Shown here piece after piece: positions 51,974 to 60,338 of a stretch of DNA of 64,000 nt. Origin of the DNA: Akkermansiaceae bacterium (GTDB lineage: Bacteria > Verrucomicrobiota > Verrucomicrobiia > Verrucomicrobiales > DEV007); NCBI GenBank assembly GCA_024233005.1, contig JACKQE010000002.1, positions 643,563 to 707,562 of the forward strand, given 5' to 3'. Within the stretch, counting starts at the first letter, position 1; every line of letters starts with the position of its first letter. Both the position numbers and the translations under genes were made by a program. Below the pieces are notes generated by a model. That model saw nothing but the letters and a program-made list of their open reading frames with translations. It searched no databases and was not told where the DNA came from.

Positions 51974-52618
51974 ATGAAACACTCCTCCGTTCTCTTGCTG
52001 CTGACCTTCCTGTTCTCCGGGACCCTTGCCTCCCAAGCCGAAGACGCCGCAGGCAAGAAAGCTGCCGGCCCTGCTTCCTCAATTGATGGTTACCGCTTTG
52101 AGTTTCCCTGCAAGGGGACCATGCCGGAGCATCCGAAGGAGGGGGCCGATGGCGAATCGGCGCTCGTCAAAGGGGACCCGCTGACCACGGACAACTTCGA
52201 GGCGGTCAAACAGTTCGGCGGCGAGCCCGGAAAGCGCTACAAGGTCACCCTCCGATTTCGCGGGGTGGTGGAACCCATGATGTACAAGGGCGGTGAGAAG
52301 GATGGGGACTACTTCTATCGAGGAGGGGAGCCCAACAACGGCACCTACAACATTTACAAGATCGCCATCTCCTCTCCGGAGTCGCATTACTTTCTCAACC
52401 GCCAGGACAAAGTGGGCCACAAGATTTTCACGATCGACTACACCAAGACCATTGAGATCGATGGAGGAGCGAAGATCACGCTCCGGGGGGATGGACAAAA
52501 CGGTCGGCTCATTACCAACTACGCGAAACTGGTGGTCCCCGGCATTGCCCCGGCCCCCGAGCCCTACCATGGCCAATTTGTCCAGATCGACGTGGTTGAT
52601 GTGGTCGAGGCCAAATAG
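51974..52618 (+). CDS. Secreted protein of unknown function
   Basis: 214 residues from MKHSSVLLLLTFLFSG (signal peptide, likely cleaved after ASQA); ATG 51965 is an alternative. The mature part is beta-rich with FEFPCKGTMPEHPKEGADGE, GKRYKVTLRFRGVVEPMMY, SHYFLNRQDKVGHKIFTIDY and a closing VQIDVVDVVEAK. It looks like a small carbohydrate-binding or jelly-roll protein, but no family is recognised. Divergent from the DUF2089 operon; upstream of the DUF1549/1553 gene. Confidence 0.75.
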   Translation: MKHSSVLLLLTFLFSGTLASQAEDAAGKKAAGPASSIDGYRFEFPCKGTMPEHPKEGADGESALVKGDPLTTDNFEAVKQFGGEPGKRYKVTLRFRGVVEPMMYKGGEKDGDYFYRGGEPNNGTYNIYKIAISSPESHYFLNRQDKVGHKIFTIDYTKTIEIDGGAKITLRGDGQNGRLITNYAKLVVPGIAPAPEPYHGQFVQIDVVDVVEAK

Positions 52619-52897
52619 TCCCCGCCGACCGGAAGGAGCCCCTCTCCCCTGAGCGGATGGTGCGGTTTTTCGCGCCACAGCTGGCGGAATGGAAATGCCA
52701 TGAAACCTGCCGTCAGAATCGGGCTGCAGGCATCGCGCCTGCCCCTTCCGGCGCGCCGTTCGACCATGGGGGGCCTCGGGCGTAAGATCCGGGCTGGTTC
52801 TGACATTTTCTTTCAACCCCATTTGCTGACTTCCGGTGACGGTTTCCCCGCTTCCAATCCTTCTTCCGGCTCCTTGAATTTCTTCCTTCGTCGACCC

Positions 52898-55800
52898 ATG
52901 CCCCGTTTCTTCCCTCTGCCGCTCCTGTGGATGCTGACCGTCACCATGGCCTTGGCGGCCGAGCCTGCGCTGCCCAAGAAGATTTCTTTCAACCGGGACA
53001 TTCGACCGATCATGTCGGACACCTGTTTTCATTGCCATGGGTTCGATCCGAAAACGCGCGAGGAGGATCTGCGACTCGACATTCGGGACGAAGCCCTGAA
53101 AGCGACCAAGAACGAAGTCATTCCCATCGTCCCGGGGAATCCCGACAAAAGTGAGATCATCACCCGGATCTTTGACCGTGAGGATCCGATGCCGCCGGAC
53201 AAGGCGCACAAGCCCCTGACGGACCGGCAGAAGGCCCTATTCCGGCAATGGGTGGCCGAAGGCGCCCACTACGAGCCGCACTGGGCGTACGCCCCGCTCC
53301 AAAAACCGGATCTCCCCCCCTCCAGCCATCCGCAAAATCCTGTCGATGCCTTCATCCGGGCCCGGTTGGCAGAAAAGCAGATTGCTCCCTCCCCGGAAGC
53401 GCCTCGTGCGAAGCTGTTGCGTCGTCTCTCGCTTGACCTCACCGGACTGCCTCCGACTCCGGCGGAAGTGACCGCATTCCTGAATGACGGCTCACCCCGG
53501 GCCTATGACCGGCAGGTCGAGCGCTTGCTCGCTTCGGTCCGTTTTGGCGAGCGGATGGCGGTGTGGTGGCTTGATGTGGCCCGATATGCCGACACGGTTG
53601 GATTTCACGGGGACCAGAATCAACGGATCTTTCCCTATCGCGACTATGTCATTCAGGCGTTTAATGCGAACAAGCGATTTGACCAGTTCACCATCGAGCA
53701 ACTGGCTGGCGACCTTCTTCCCGACCCGTCTCCCGAGCAGCGGGTCGCGACGGGCTACAACCGGCTGAACATGATGACCCGCGAAGGCGGTGCCCAGCCG
53801 AAAGAGTATCTCGCCAAATATGGTGCGGAACGGGTTCGCTCGGTGGCGGCCGCCTGGTTCGGCAGCACCTTCGGGTGCGCGGAATGCCATGACCACAAGT
53901 TCGACCCCATCAAGACACGGGACTTTTACGAACTGCAGTCCTTCTTCGCCGATGTGAGGCAGTGGGGCGTCTATGCCGACTACGGCTACACCCCTGAGCC
54001 GGAACTGAAAGGCGTCAACAATGACTCGCCCTTTCCCCCTGAAATCGAGGTGGCCAGTCCCTACCTGGAAAAGCGACGCGACCAGGCAGGAAAGGCGCTC
54101 GCCGCGCATCTGGCAGCCACCTCGAAACGTCTTGCCAACGATTCCGTTTCGGCGGCTTCCCTTGCGGCCTGGGAAACCGACCTGCGCCAATTCCTCGCCA
54201 CCCATCCCGGCGGTTGGGCCAAACCCTTGGCATCCGCCGCCATTCTGAAAGACGGAAAGCCGGACGGGAAACGCTCCGCCATCCTGAGCAAGGACGGCAC
54301 CATCCATCCGGACAAGCCACTGGGAAAAAATGAAAGCCTCAGAGTGGCCTTCTCTCCAGACGGACTTCCCGGCCTGGCAGCCATCCGGATTGATCTGACC
54401 ACGGAGGGGCTCGATGACAAGACCCTGGAGGCCTCCTATGGCAAGTCCCTGAAGTTGGCTGTGAGCATTGTCCAGGCTGACGGCAAGGAACGCAAGATGG
54501 GAACCGGAGTCGGGGAAGCTACCGTGAAACGCCGCACCTACCGCAATGGGGACGAAATACCCGGACTGCCCGGCGAATGGAATCTGCCTTTCACCAAGTC
54601 TGAAGAATCCCTGCGGGCAGTCTGGCTGCTCGATGTGCCGGTCAAACCGGGGGCAGGGGAGACCGTGGTTTGTTCCTTCAGCGGCGACTGCCCGTTGCCG
54701 TTGAAAATTGCCGTGACGCCGCTGGGAGCGTCCGATGCGATGCTGGCGGCCGATCCTGCCACATTGGCGGCGCTCTTGGAAACGCCGGCAAAACGCGCGC
54801 CGCAGCAGGCGCAAGCGGTGCACGATGCCTGGTTGTTCAGCACCGCGCAGGACCGGTCTGCTTTCGATACCGCGCGTATGCTCGCGGAAAAGATCAGGGA
54901 ATGGAATGGCGGTCGGGCGTGGAGTCTGGTTACGGAAGCGGTGGCAAGTCCCTTGACGGTGCGGGTTCTGCCGCGGGGCAATTTCCTCGACACCACCGGA
55001 CCGGTGGTGCTGCCGGCGACCCCCTCCTTCCTCCCGGGGCGTCTTGAAAGCACCGTCGACAAACGTCTCACCCGGTTGGACTTGGCGCGGTGGATCGTTT
55101 CGGAGCAGAATCCGATCACCGCGCGCGCGGTGATGAACCGTCTGTGGCAGCTCTTTTTCGGCACCGGACTCAGTGCGACGGTGGATGACCTGGGATCCCA
55201 GGGAGAACCACCGTCGCATCCGGAACTGCTCGATTGGCTGGCCAGCGAGTTCCGCGACAGCGGCTGGGACCTGAAACACATGATCACACTGATCGTTTCC
55301 AGCCAGACCTACCGGCAGAGCAGCCTCCTCCGCCCTGAGTTGCATGAGGCCGATCCTTCGAACCGCTTGCTGGCCTCGCAGAATCCGCGCCGCCTCGATG
55401 CCGAGTTTGTCCGTGACAACGCGCTCTTCATCGCTGGCATTCTCAATCTGGAAGATGTCGGGGGACCGGGGGTGAAACCCTATCAACCGGCCGGCTACTA
55501 CGCGGCGATCCAGTTTCCCAACCGGGACTACGTGGCCAACACGGATGCCGGACAGTGGCGTCGGGGGCTTTACATGCATTGGCAGCGCACCTTCCTGCAT
55601 CCCATGTTGGCCAATTTTGACGCGCCTCCGCGCGACGAATGCGCGGCCCTGCGGACCGTGAGCAACACCCCTCAGCAGGCGCTGACTCTGCTCAATGATC
55701 CCACCTTCGTCGAAGCCGCCCGCCTCTTCGCCGGGCGTCTGCTCAGCGAGCCGCCGGGTGCCGATGACACCGCTCGTTTGAAGCACGCCTTCCAACTCGC

Positions 55801-56014
55801 CTTGGCGCGCGATCCCCGTCCCGGGGAAACCGCCTCCCTAATGACCTTCCTCACCACGCAACGGAGGTATTACCGGGACAACCTGATGGATGCGGACAAG
55901 CTCCTCAAGGTCGGGTTGGCCCCGCAGCCAGCCGGAGACCCGGCTGAAGCGGCGGCATGGACCAACCTCTGCCGGGTCCTTCTCAATTCACACGAAACGA
56001 TCACCCGCTACTGA
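52898..56014 (+). CDS. PSCyt1-DUF1549-DUF1553 cytochrome-containing protein
   Basis: 1038 residues from MPRFFPLPLLWMLTVTMALAAEPA, a signal peptide. Heme motif CFHCH at Cys43-Cys46-His47 begins the planctomycete-type cytochrome domain. DUF1549 spans about 130-340 (PVDAFIRARLAEKQI, LLRRLSLDLTGLPPTP, VWWLDVARYADTVGFHGD, CAECHDHKFDPI). DUF1553 occupies the C-terminal third (RLDLARWIVSEQNPITARAVMNRLWQLFFGTG, LDAEFVRDNALFIAGIL). The middle carries a variable carbohydrate-module-like region. A DUF1501 partner starts 10 bp downstream, the common pairing in PVC bacteria. Probably involved in envelope polysaccharide handling; unproven. Confidence 0.92.
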   Translation: MPRFFPLPLLWMLTVTMALAAEPALPKKISFNRDIRPIMSDTCFHCHGFDPKTREEDLRLDIRDEALKATKNEVIPIVPGNPDKSEIITRIFDREDPMPPDKAHKPLTDRQKALFRQWVAEGAHYEPHWAYAPLQKPDLPPSSHPQNPVDAFIRARLAEKQIAPSPEAPRAKLLRRLSLDLTGLPPTPAEVTAFLNDGSPRAYDRQVERLLASVRFGERMAVWWLDVARYADTVGFHGDQNQRIFPYRDYVIQAFNANKRFDQFTIEQLAGDLLPDPSPEQRVATGYNRLNMMTREGGAQPKEYLAKYGAERVRSVAAAWFGSTFGCAECHDHKFDPIKTRDFYELQSFFADVRQWGVYADYGYTPEPELKGVNNDSPFPPEIEVASPYLEKRRDQAGKALAAHLAATSKRLANDSVSAASLAAWETDLRQFLATHPGGWAKPLASAAILKDGKPDGKRSAILSKDGTIHPDKPLGKNESLRVAFSPDGLPGLAAIRIDLTTEGLDDKTLEASYGKSLKLAVSIVQADGKERKMGTGVGEATVKRRTYRNGDEIPGLPGEWNLPFTKSEESLRAVWLLDVPVKPGAGETVVCSFSGDCPLPLKIAVTPLGASDAMLAADPATLAALLETPAKRAPQQAQAVHDAWLFSTAQDRSAFDTARMLAEKIREWNGGRAWSLVTEAVASPLTVRVLPRGNFLDTTGPVVLPATPSFLPGRLESTVDKRLTRLDLARWIVSEQNPITARAVMNRLWQLFFGTGLSATVDDLGSQGEPPSHPELLDWLASEFRDSGWDLKHMITLIVSSQTYRQSSLLRPELHEADPSNRLLASQNPRRLDAEFVRDNALFIAGILNLEDVGGPGVKPYQPAGYYAAIQFPNRDYVANTDAGQWRRGLYMHWQRTFLHPMLANFDAPPRDECAALRTVSNTPQQALTLLNDPTFVEAARLFAGRLLSEPPGADDTARLKHAFQLALARDPRPGETASLMTFLTTQRRYYRDNLMDADKLLKVGLAPQPAGDPAEAAAWTNLCRVLLNSHETITRY

Positions 56015-56023
56015 CCGATTGCC

Positions 56024-57469
56024 ATGAAGCCCCAGATTTTTCCTCCAGCGGACCCGTTCAGCATCCATCGGCGGGCCTTTCTGACCCAGAGCGCCTTCGG
56101 TCTTGGTGGTCTGGGTTACGCTCTGCTCCAAGGTGCCGCCCAGGCGGCTCCGGGAGGGCTTGTGAAACCCGCTCACTGGCATGGCTCTCTGCAGTCCCCT
56201 CACTTCCCGGTCAAGGCGAAGCGCGTCATTTTTCTTTGCATGGCCGGTGGTCCCTCCCAATTCGAGAGCTTCGATTGGAAACCCCGGCTCAAGGAACTTC
56301 ACGACCAGCCTTTCCCGGAATCCTTCACCAAGGGCCAGCAGATCGCCCAGTTGCAGAATGCGGTGCTCAAGGCCCGCGGTTCGTTCACGGCCTTCCAGAA
56401 GCATGGCCAATCCGGGGCCGAAATCAGCGATCTGTTTCCCCGCCTCGCCGGTCTCGCCGACGACCTCTGCATCATCCGGTCCATGCAGACCGAGCAGATC
56501 AATCACGACACGGCCCACGCCTTCATGAACACCGGCTCGATCATCAAGGGGCGGCCGAGCATGGGTTCCTGGCTCAGCTATGGACTCGGGGCAGAAACCC
56601 AGGACCTTCCCGGCTTTATCGTGCTGACCTCCGCGGGCAAGTCCGGACAGCAGCCCATCTCGGCCCGGCAATGGAGCAGCGGGGTGCTGCCAAGCCGTCA
56701 CCAGGGCATTCTTTTCCAATCCAAGGGCGATGCAGTCCATTATATCGGGAACCCTGAAGGCGTCTGTCAGAGCACCCAGCGCCAGGTTGTCGAGGAGATC
56801 CAGCGGATGAACGGACTCCTCGCCGCAGAGCAAAACGACCCGGAGATCGCGACCCGGACCGCCCAGTACGAGCTGGCGTTCAAGATGCAGAGCAGCGTGC
56901 CAGATCTCACCGATTTCAGCAAGGAATCCCCGGCGATGCTGGACCTTTACGGAGTCAAAGAACCCGGCGATGGCAGTTTCGCTTCAAACTGTCTCCTCGC
57001 CCGGCGGCTTGCCGAGCGCGGGGTCCGCATGATCCAGCTCTACCACCGGGCCTGGGACCACCACAGCAATCTTGAGGCTGGGATGAAAAACGGTGCCGCC
57101 GATGTTGACCAGGCGAGCGCGGCGCTCATCAAAGATCTCAAGGAGCGTGGCATGCTCGAGGACACCCTGATCCTCTGGGGCGGGGAATTCGGCCGCACTC
57201 CGATGGGCCAGGGCACCGGTCGCGATCACCACATTCTCGGATTCAGCGTCTTCCTTGCCGGAGGCGGGATCAAGGGCGGCGTCACCCACGGGGCGACCGA
57301 CGAACTCGGTTACCGGGCGGTGGAGGACGTCGTTTCCGTTCACGATCTTCACGCCACCATGCTGGCCCTCTTGGGCATCGACCACCACCGGCTCAGCACG
57401 AAATTTCAAGGGCTCGATGTTCGCCTCACCGGCATCGCCGGCAACGTGGTGAAGGAGATCATGGCCTGA
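56024..57469 (+). CDS. DUF1501 family exported protein
   Basis: 481 residues. A twin-arginine-like N-terminus (IHRRAFLTQSAFGLGGLGYALL) suggests Tat export. Family motifs: VIFLCMAGGPSQFESFDWKP, IIRSMQTEQINHDTAHAFMNTG, ENFGLRT-like LAERGVRMIQLYHRAWDHH, ILWGGEFGRTPMGQGTGRDHH, YRAVEDVVSVHDLHATML. The fold belongs to the alkaline-phosphatase/sulfatase superfamily, and several His/Asp residues in the DHH stretches could bind metal. It immediately follows the DUF1549/1553 gene, its usual partner. Confidence 0.92.
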   Translation: MKPQIFPPADPFSIHRRAFLTQSAFGLGGLGYALLQGAAQAAPGGLVKPAHWHGSLQSPHFPVKAKRVIFLCMAGGPSQFESFDWKPRLKELHDQPFPESFTKGQQIAQLQNAVLKARGSFTAFQKHGQSGAEISDLFPRLAGLADDLCIIRSMQTEQINHDTAHAFMNTGSIIKGRPSMGSWLSYGLGAETQDLPGFIVLTSAGKSGQQPISARQWSSGVLPSRHQGILFQSKGDAVHYIGNPEGVCQSTQRQVVEEIQRMNGLLAAEQNDPEIATRTAQYELAFKMQSSVPDLTDFSKESPAMLDLYGVKEPGDGSFASNCLLARRLAERGVRMIQLYHRAWDHHSNLEAGMKNGAADVDQASAALIKDLKERGMLEDTLILWGGEFGRTPMGQGTGRDHHILGFSVFLAGGGIKGGVTHGATDELGYRAVEDVVSVHDLHATMLALLGIDHHRLSTKFQGLDVRLTGIAGNVVKEIMA

Positions 57470-57523
57470 GTAAAGGAGTCCTCCTCTCAGGCAAACTCCC
57501 CATTCAGGTCACGTCGGACTCGT

Positions 57524-57535
57524 GCCCGCGCGGGC
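57524..57535. other. 12-bp GC palindrome in convergent spacer
   Basis: GCCCGC/GCGGGC lies in the 132-bp spacer between the DUF1501 gene and the convergent lipoprotein gene. A further weak repeat GGCGCTGCGCC is at about 57575-57590. It may contribute to termination, but no U-tract is visible. Confidence 0.25.
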
Positions 57536-57601
57536 GCCTGAGTTCGCAAAGGCTCACGCCTCCCGCGGGAAGCGTCAGCCCAATCGGCGCTGCGCCGGTC
57601 T

Positions 57602-57823
57602 TCAAAAGGGAATCAAGGACCGCATGACGCGGCTCTGGGCTTCCTGAATCGAAATTTGTCGATCCAGGGTGCTCCCATAGGAGGGGTAGATCCCGCTGGG
57701 CATGGGCGATAATCCAGTGGTGGCGCCGGTAGACGAGCTGTCCGCAGTGGAGGCGCAGCTCACGAAGGTGGAGGCGGTGGCGCAGAGAGCGGTCAGCAAA
57801 CAGATCAGTCTGAAACGTTTCAT
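57602..57823 (-). CDS. Small lipoprotein, unknown function
   Basis: 73 residues from MKRFRLICLLTALCATASTFVSCAST, with a clear signal peptide and lipobox FVSC. The remainder is Ser/Thr/Pro-rich, with YPSYGSTLDRQISIQEAQSR. It lies 41 bp downstream of the EF-hand lipoprotein gene on the same strand and may share its transcript. No family recognised. Confidence 0.6.
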   Translation of the reverse strand: MKRFRLICLLTALCATASTFVSCASTADSSSTGATTGLSPMPSGIYPSYGSTLDRQISIQEAQSRVMRSLIPF

Positions 57824-57864
57824 GTGGCGAAAAAGTGGCGGGTGGTGGGAGCGTGACTGAAGGC

Positions 57865-58335
57865 TTACTTGCTGCATGGGAGACTGGCATTCAAGTGGTA
57901 GAGTTTTTGCAGGGCGTTGTCGCCCTCGGCCTTCTGCAGGTGGGCATTGAAAATGGCAGCTTCCTTGCGGTTGATGCAACCATCGCCGTCGGCGTCGAAG
58001 GCTTCCACGAGATGGTCGAAGCCGTGGGATTTCTCGGAGAACCGGTCCAACTCCTGCGGGGTGACATAGCCATCACCGTTGAGATCCCTCTCGTTGAAGC
58101 GTGCCTTGGGATAATCGGGGTCGACCGTGGCATATTCCGAATAGGAGATTTTTCCATCTCCGTTGGGATCGCCGTTGGCATAGATGGCCGTCATGAGGGC
58201 CTTCTTGACTTCGGACTTGGACAGCTTGCCGTCGTGGTCACGATCGGCGACCGAATAGTTGTCAGTGCTCGTCTTGCAGGCGGACGACAAGCAGAGCAAG
58301 GAGGTGATCGTCAGGAGGGGAAGGATTCGGCGCAT
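57865..58335 (-). CDS. Lipoprotein with four EF-hand motifs
   Basis: 156 residues. Signal with lipobox LSSAC at Cys20, then four calcium-binding EF-hand loops: DRDHDGKLSKSE, DPNGDGKISYSE, DLNGDGYVTPQE and DADGDGCINRKE. All keep the Asp at position 1 and the acidic residue at position 12. Likely an envelope calcium-binding protein. PVC genomes often carry such EF-hand lipoproteins. A second small lipoprotein gene follows 41 bp later. Confidence 0.85.
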   Translation of the reverse strand: MRRILPLLTITSLLCLSSACKTSTDNYSVADRDHDGKLSKSEVKKALMTAIYANGDPNGDGKISYSEYATVDPDYPKARFNERDLNGDGYVTPQELDRFSEKSHGFDHLVEAFDADGDGCINRKEAAIFNAHLQKAEGDNALQKLYHLNASLPCSK

Positions 58336-58734
58336 GGAAAAGGATGGGGTTCGAGGGAGATGCCGTGAAAGGGTAACACCTCATTATTTCCAGATGCGGA
58401 TCCAATTCAATCAAAATCCTTCGCATTATCCCGTAGCAGAGGATGGGCCTGTTCCGGGAACCTGTTGATTTTCAACCAAGGTTGCCTGTCGCCCAGAGAT
58501 GGGGAACCTCCCCGGGCCGTGATAGAGCCTCAGAAGCCTGGTATGGGTGCTGATACGTAACCACAAAAGTATGATTTCCCAAGCTTGCGAACCATCCGAG
58601 CCTTGCCATCGGAGAAGAACGAGGTTTTTTCTCACCCTTTCAATGTCCCGTTCAGGTTTCGGCGCAGGGAAGCGGAAAAATCGGCAACGGGACAATCGCC
58701 ATGTTTTTTAGACCCCATTCGACGGGCCATCCCC
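58336..58734. other. About 400 bp without a supportable gene
   Basis: Between the EF-hand lipoprotein start and the barrel fragment. No RNA-like signature, terminator or repeat was found. In-frame codons before 58735 belong to the barrel fragment frame but do not look coding. Confidence 0.4.
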
Positions 58735-59184
58735 GTGCTCGATGACCTCGCTGTGGGGCTGCAAATGATGGTGCCCGTGCAATGGAACAAAACCGACATC
58801 TCTGAGAAATCCGGCCCCGGAGACGTCGAATTCCGTGCCGGCCTCATCGGAAGGATTTCCCCCGCTCTGTGCTACGGGATCGGTGTCAATGCGGTCACGG
58901 AATCCGCGTCTGACGCCGCTCTCAGCAACAACGCCATTATTCTGCGGCCGATTGCCGCCTTGCGCTGGGACGCGACCGGACGTCTCAACCTCGGGGTCGA
59001 GGTGGAATACAATTTCACACCGCTTGAGGAAGGCTTCGATGAGGTCAGCGCTCTCGAATTGAAGTTTCCTGCGGCATACAAGATCAGCGATGCCTGGTCC
59101 GCCGCTCTCACTTACAAACCAAGATGGAACCTCCTCTCGGAGCAGGAGCGGAACCGGCTTGAATTGATCGCCACGTTCCAATAG
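58735..59184 (+). pseudogene. C-terminal fragment of an outer-membrane beta-barrel protein
   Basis: About 150 residues with alternating hydrophobic strands and aromatic girdle residues (LAVGLQMMVPVQW, LRWDATGRLNLGVEVEYNFTPL, KISDAWSAALTYKPRW), ending ELIATFQ, which resembles the closing C-terminal strand of a barrel. No signal peptide or convincing N-terminal half lies upstream, so it is probably the remnant of a longer porin-like gene. The frame is open back to 58585. The exact start (GTG 58735 is one option) is uncertain. Confidence 0.4.
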
Positions 59185-59524
59185 GGCTCTCACCGCCAGA
59201 ATGCCTTCGCCTTCGGGGGCGAGTGTCCCTCACTTCGGAAGCGATTGACTACAAGCTCCTCACCAGTTTCGCCTGGTATTTCTGATTTCCCAGGCGAAGG
59301 CGGAGCGACACCTCCATTCCAGGCTGACACACCCAACTCCTCCAACCCACTGAACCGGACTGAATCTCTGTGATCGTTTTCGGTGTGCTCGTCACTAAAG
59401 GACCGAAACCCTGGCCTTCACCGTGTCCTTGTCACCCTCCATGGCTCTTGTGGCGACGGCAAATGGCATGTTTTGGGGATGGACAGACCGCATTCCGATC
59501 TGATTGGATGAAGGCAATCCACCC
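59185..59524. other. 340-bp region with one hairpin
   Basis: No gene is supported. TTCGCCTGG (59268-59276) and CCAGGCGAA (59290-59298) form a 9-bp stem with a 13-base loop and no U-tract, a possible weak terminator for the barrel fragment. The rest leads into the SDR gene. Confidence 0.4.
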
Positions 59525-60307
59525 ATGCACCTCCTCGACCGCTTTTCCCTCTCCGGCAAACGACTCTTTATCACCGGAGGAAGCCGTGGGCTCGGGCGGG
59601 AGATGGCACTGGCGATCGCCGAGGCCGGAGCCGAGGTCATTCTCACCGGACGGGATACCGCCAGCCTCGATGCCACGGCAGAGGAAATCAGGGCCCTGGG
59701 GCGCGAGGCTTTCACGCTCCAGGCCGACATGGGAAATCCCGGAGAATGCGAAGCCGCCTGCCTCCGTGCGCTGGAGGATCATGGCCCCATTGACATCCTG
59801 ATCAACAATGTGGGAGGTCGCCTCGTCAACGTGCCCGTGGAGGACCAGTCCCTGGGTGATTGGCAACGCATCATGGATCTCAATGTCACCAGCACCTTTC
59901 TCTGCACCAGGATCATCGGGGGAGAAATGGTGCGGCGTGGGACCGGCGGGAGGGTCATCAATGTCTCGTCAGTCTCCGCCATGATCGCCAACCGGGGGAT
60001 CGGGGGGCGCAGCTACGAGACGGCCAAGGCGGCCGTGCTGCAGTTCACCCGGGCCACCGCCGCCGACTGGGCGCCCCATGGGGTGACGGTCAATGCCATC
60101 TGTCCCGGAGGATTCATGACCGAGCCGAATCGTCGCTGGTCCCGGGAGCATCCCGAAGTCATCAGCGAATTTGTCAAAGCCATCCCGATGGGGAAATTTG
60201 GCGAGCCGGAGGATCTTGGTCCCCTGGCGGTTTACCTCGCCAGCGAAGCCTCGCGCTACATGACCGGGGCGGCTCTCGTCATCGACGGGGGATACACCCT
60301 CTGGTGA
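59525..60307 (+). CDS. SDR family oxidoreductase
   Basis: 260 residues from MHLLDRFSLSGKRLFITGG. Cofactor motif TGGSRGLG (about residues 17-24), VILTGRD, ILINNVGGR (NNAG-type), the catalytic Ser in VINVSSVSAM, Tyr and Lys in SYETAKAA, and a C-terminal YMTGAALVIDGGYTLW. A classical short-chain dehydrogenase similar to sugar acid or ketoacid reductases. Followed 31 bp later by the SMP-30/esterase fusion, suggesting joint sugar metabolism. Confidence 0.92.
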   Translation: MHLLDRFSLSGKRLFITGGSRGLGREMALAIAEAGAEVILTGRDTASLDATAEEIRALGREAFTLQADMGNPGECEAACLRALEDHGPIDILINNVGGRLVNVPVEDQSLGDWQRIMDLNVTSTFLCTRIIGGEMVRRGTGGRVINVSSVSAMIANRGIGGRSYETAKAAVLQFTRATAADWAPHGVTVNAICPGGFMTEPNRRWSREHPEVISEFVKAIPMGKFGEPEDLGPLAVYLASEASRYMTGAALVIDGGYTLW

Positions 60308-60338
60308 AACTGCCACCAGCCGCCTTTGGTTTCCAGCC

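Noticed and set aside
53492..55795. 767-codon minus-strand open frame
   Set aside because: It lies wholly opposite the DUF1549/1553 gene and shows no domain motif.
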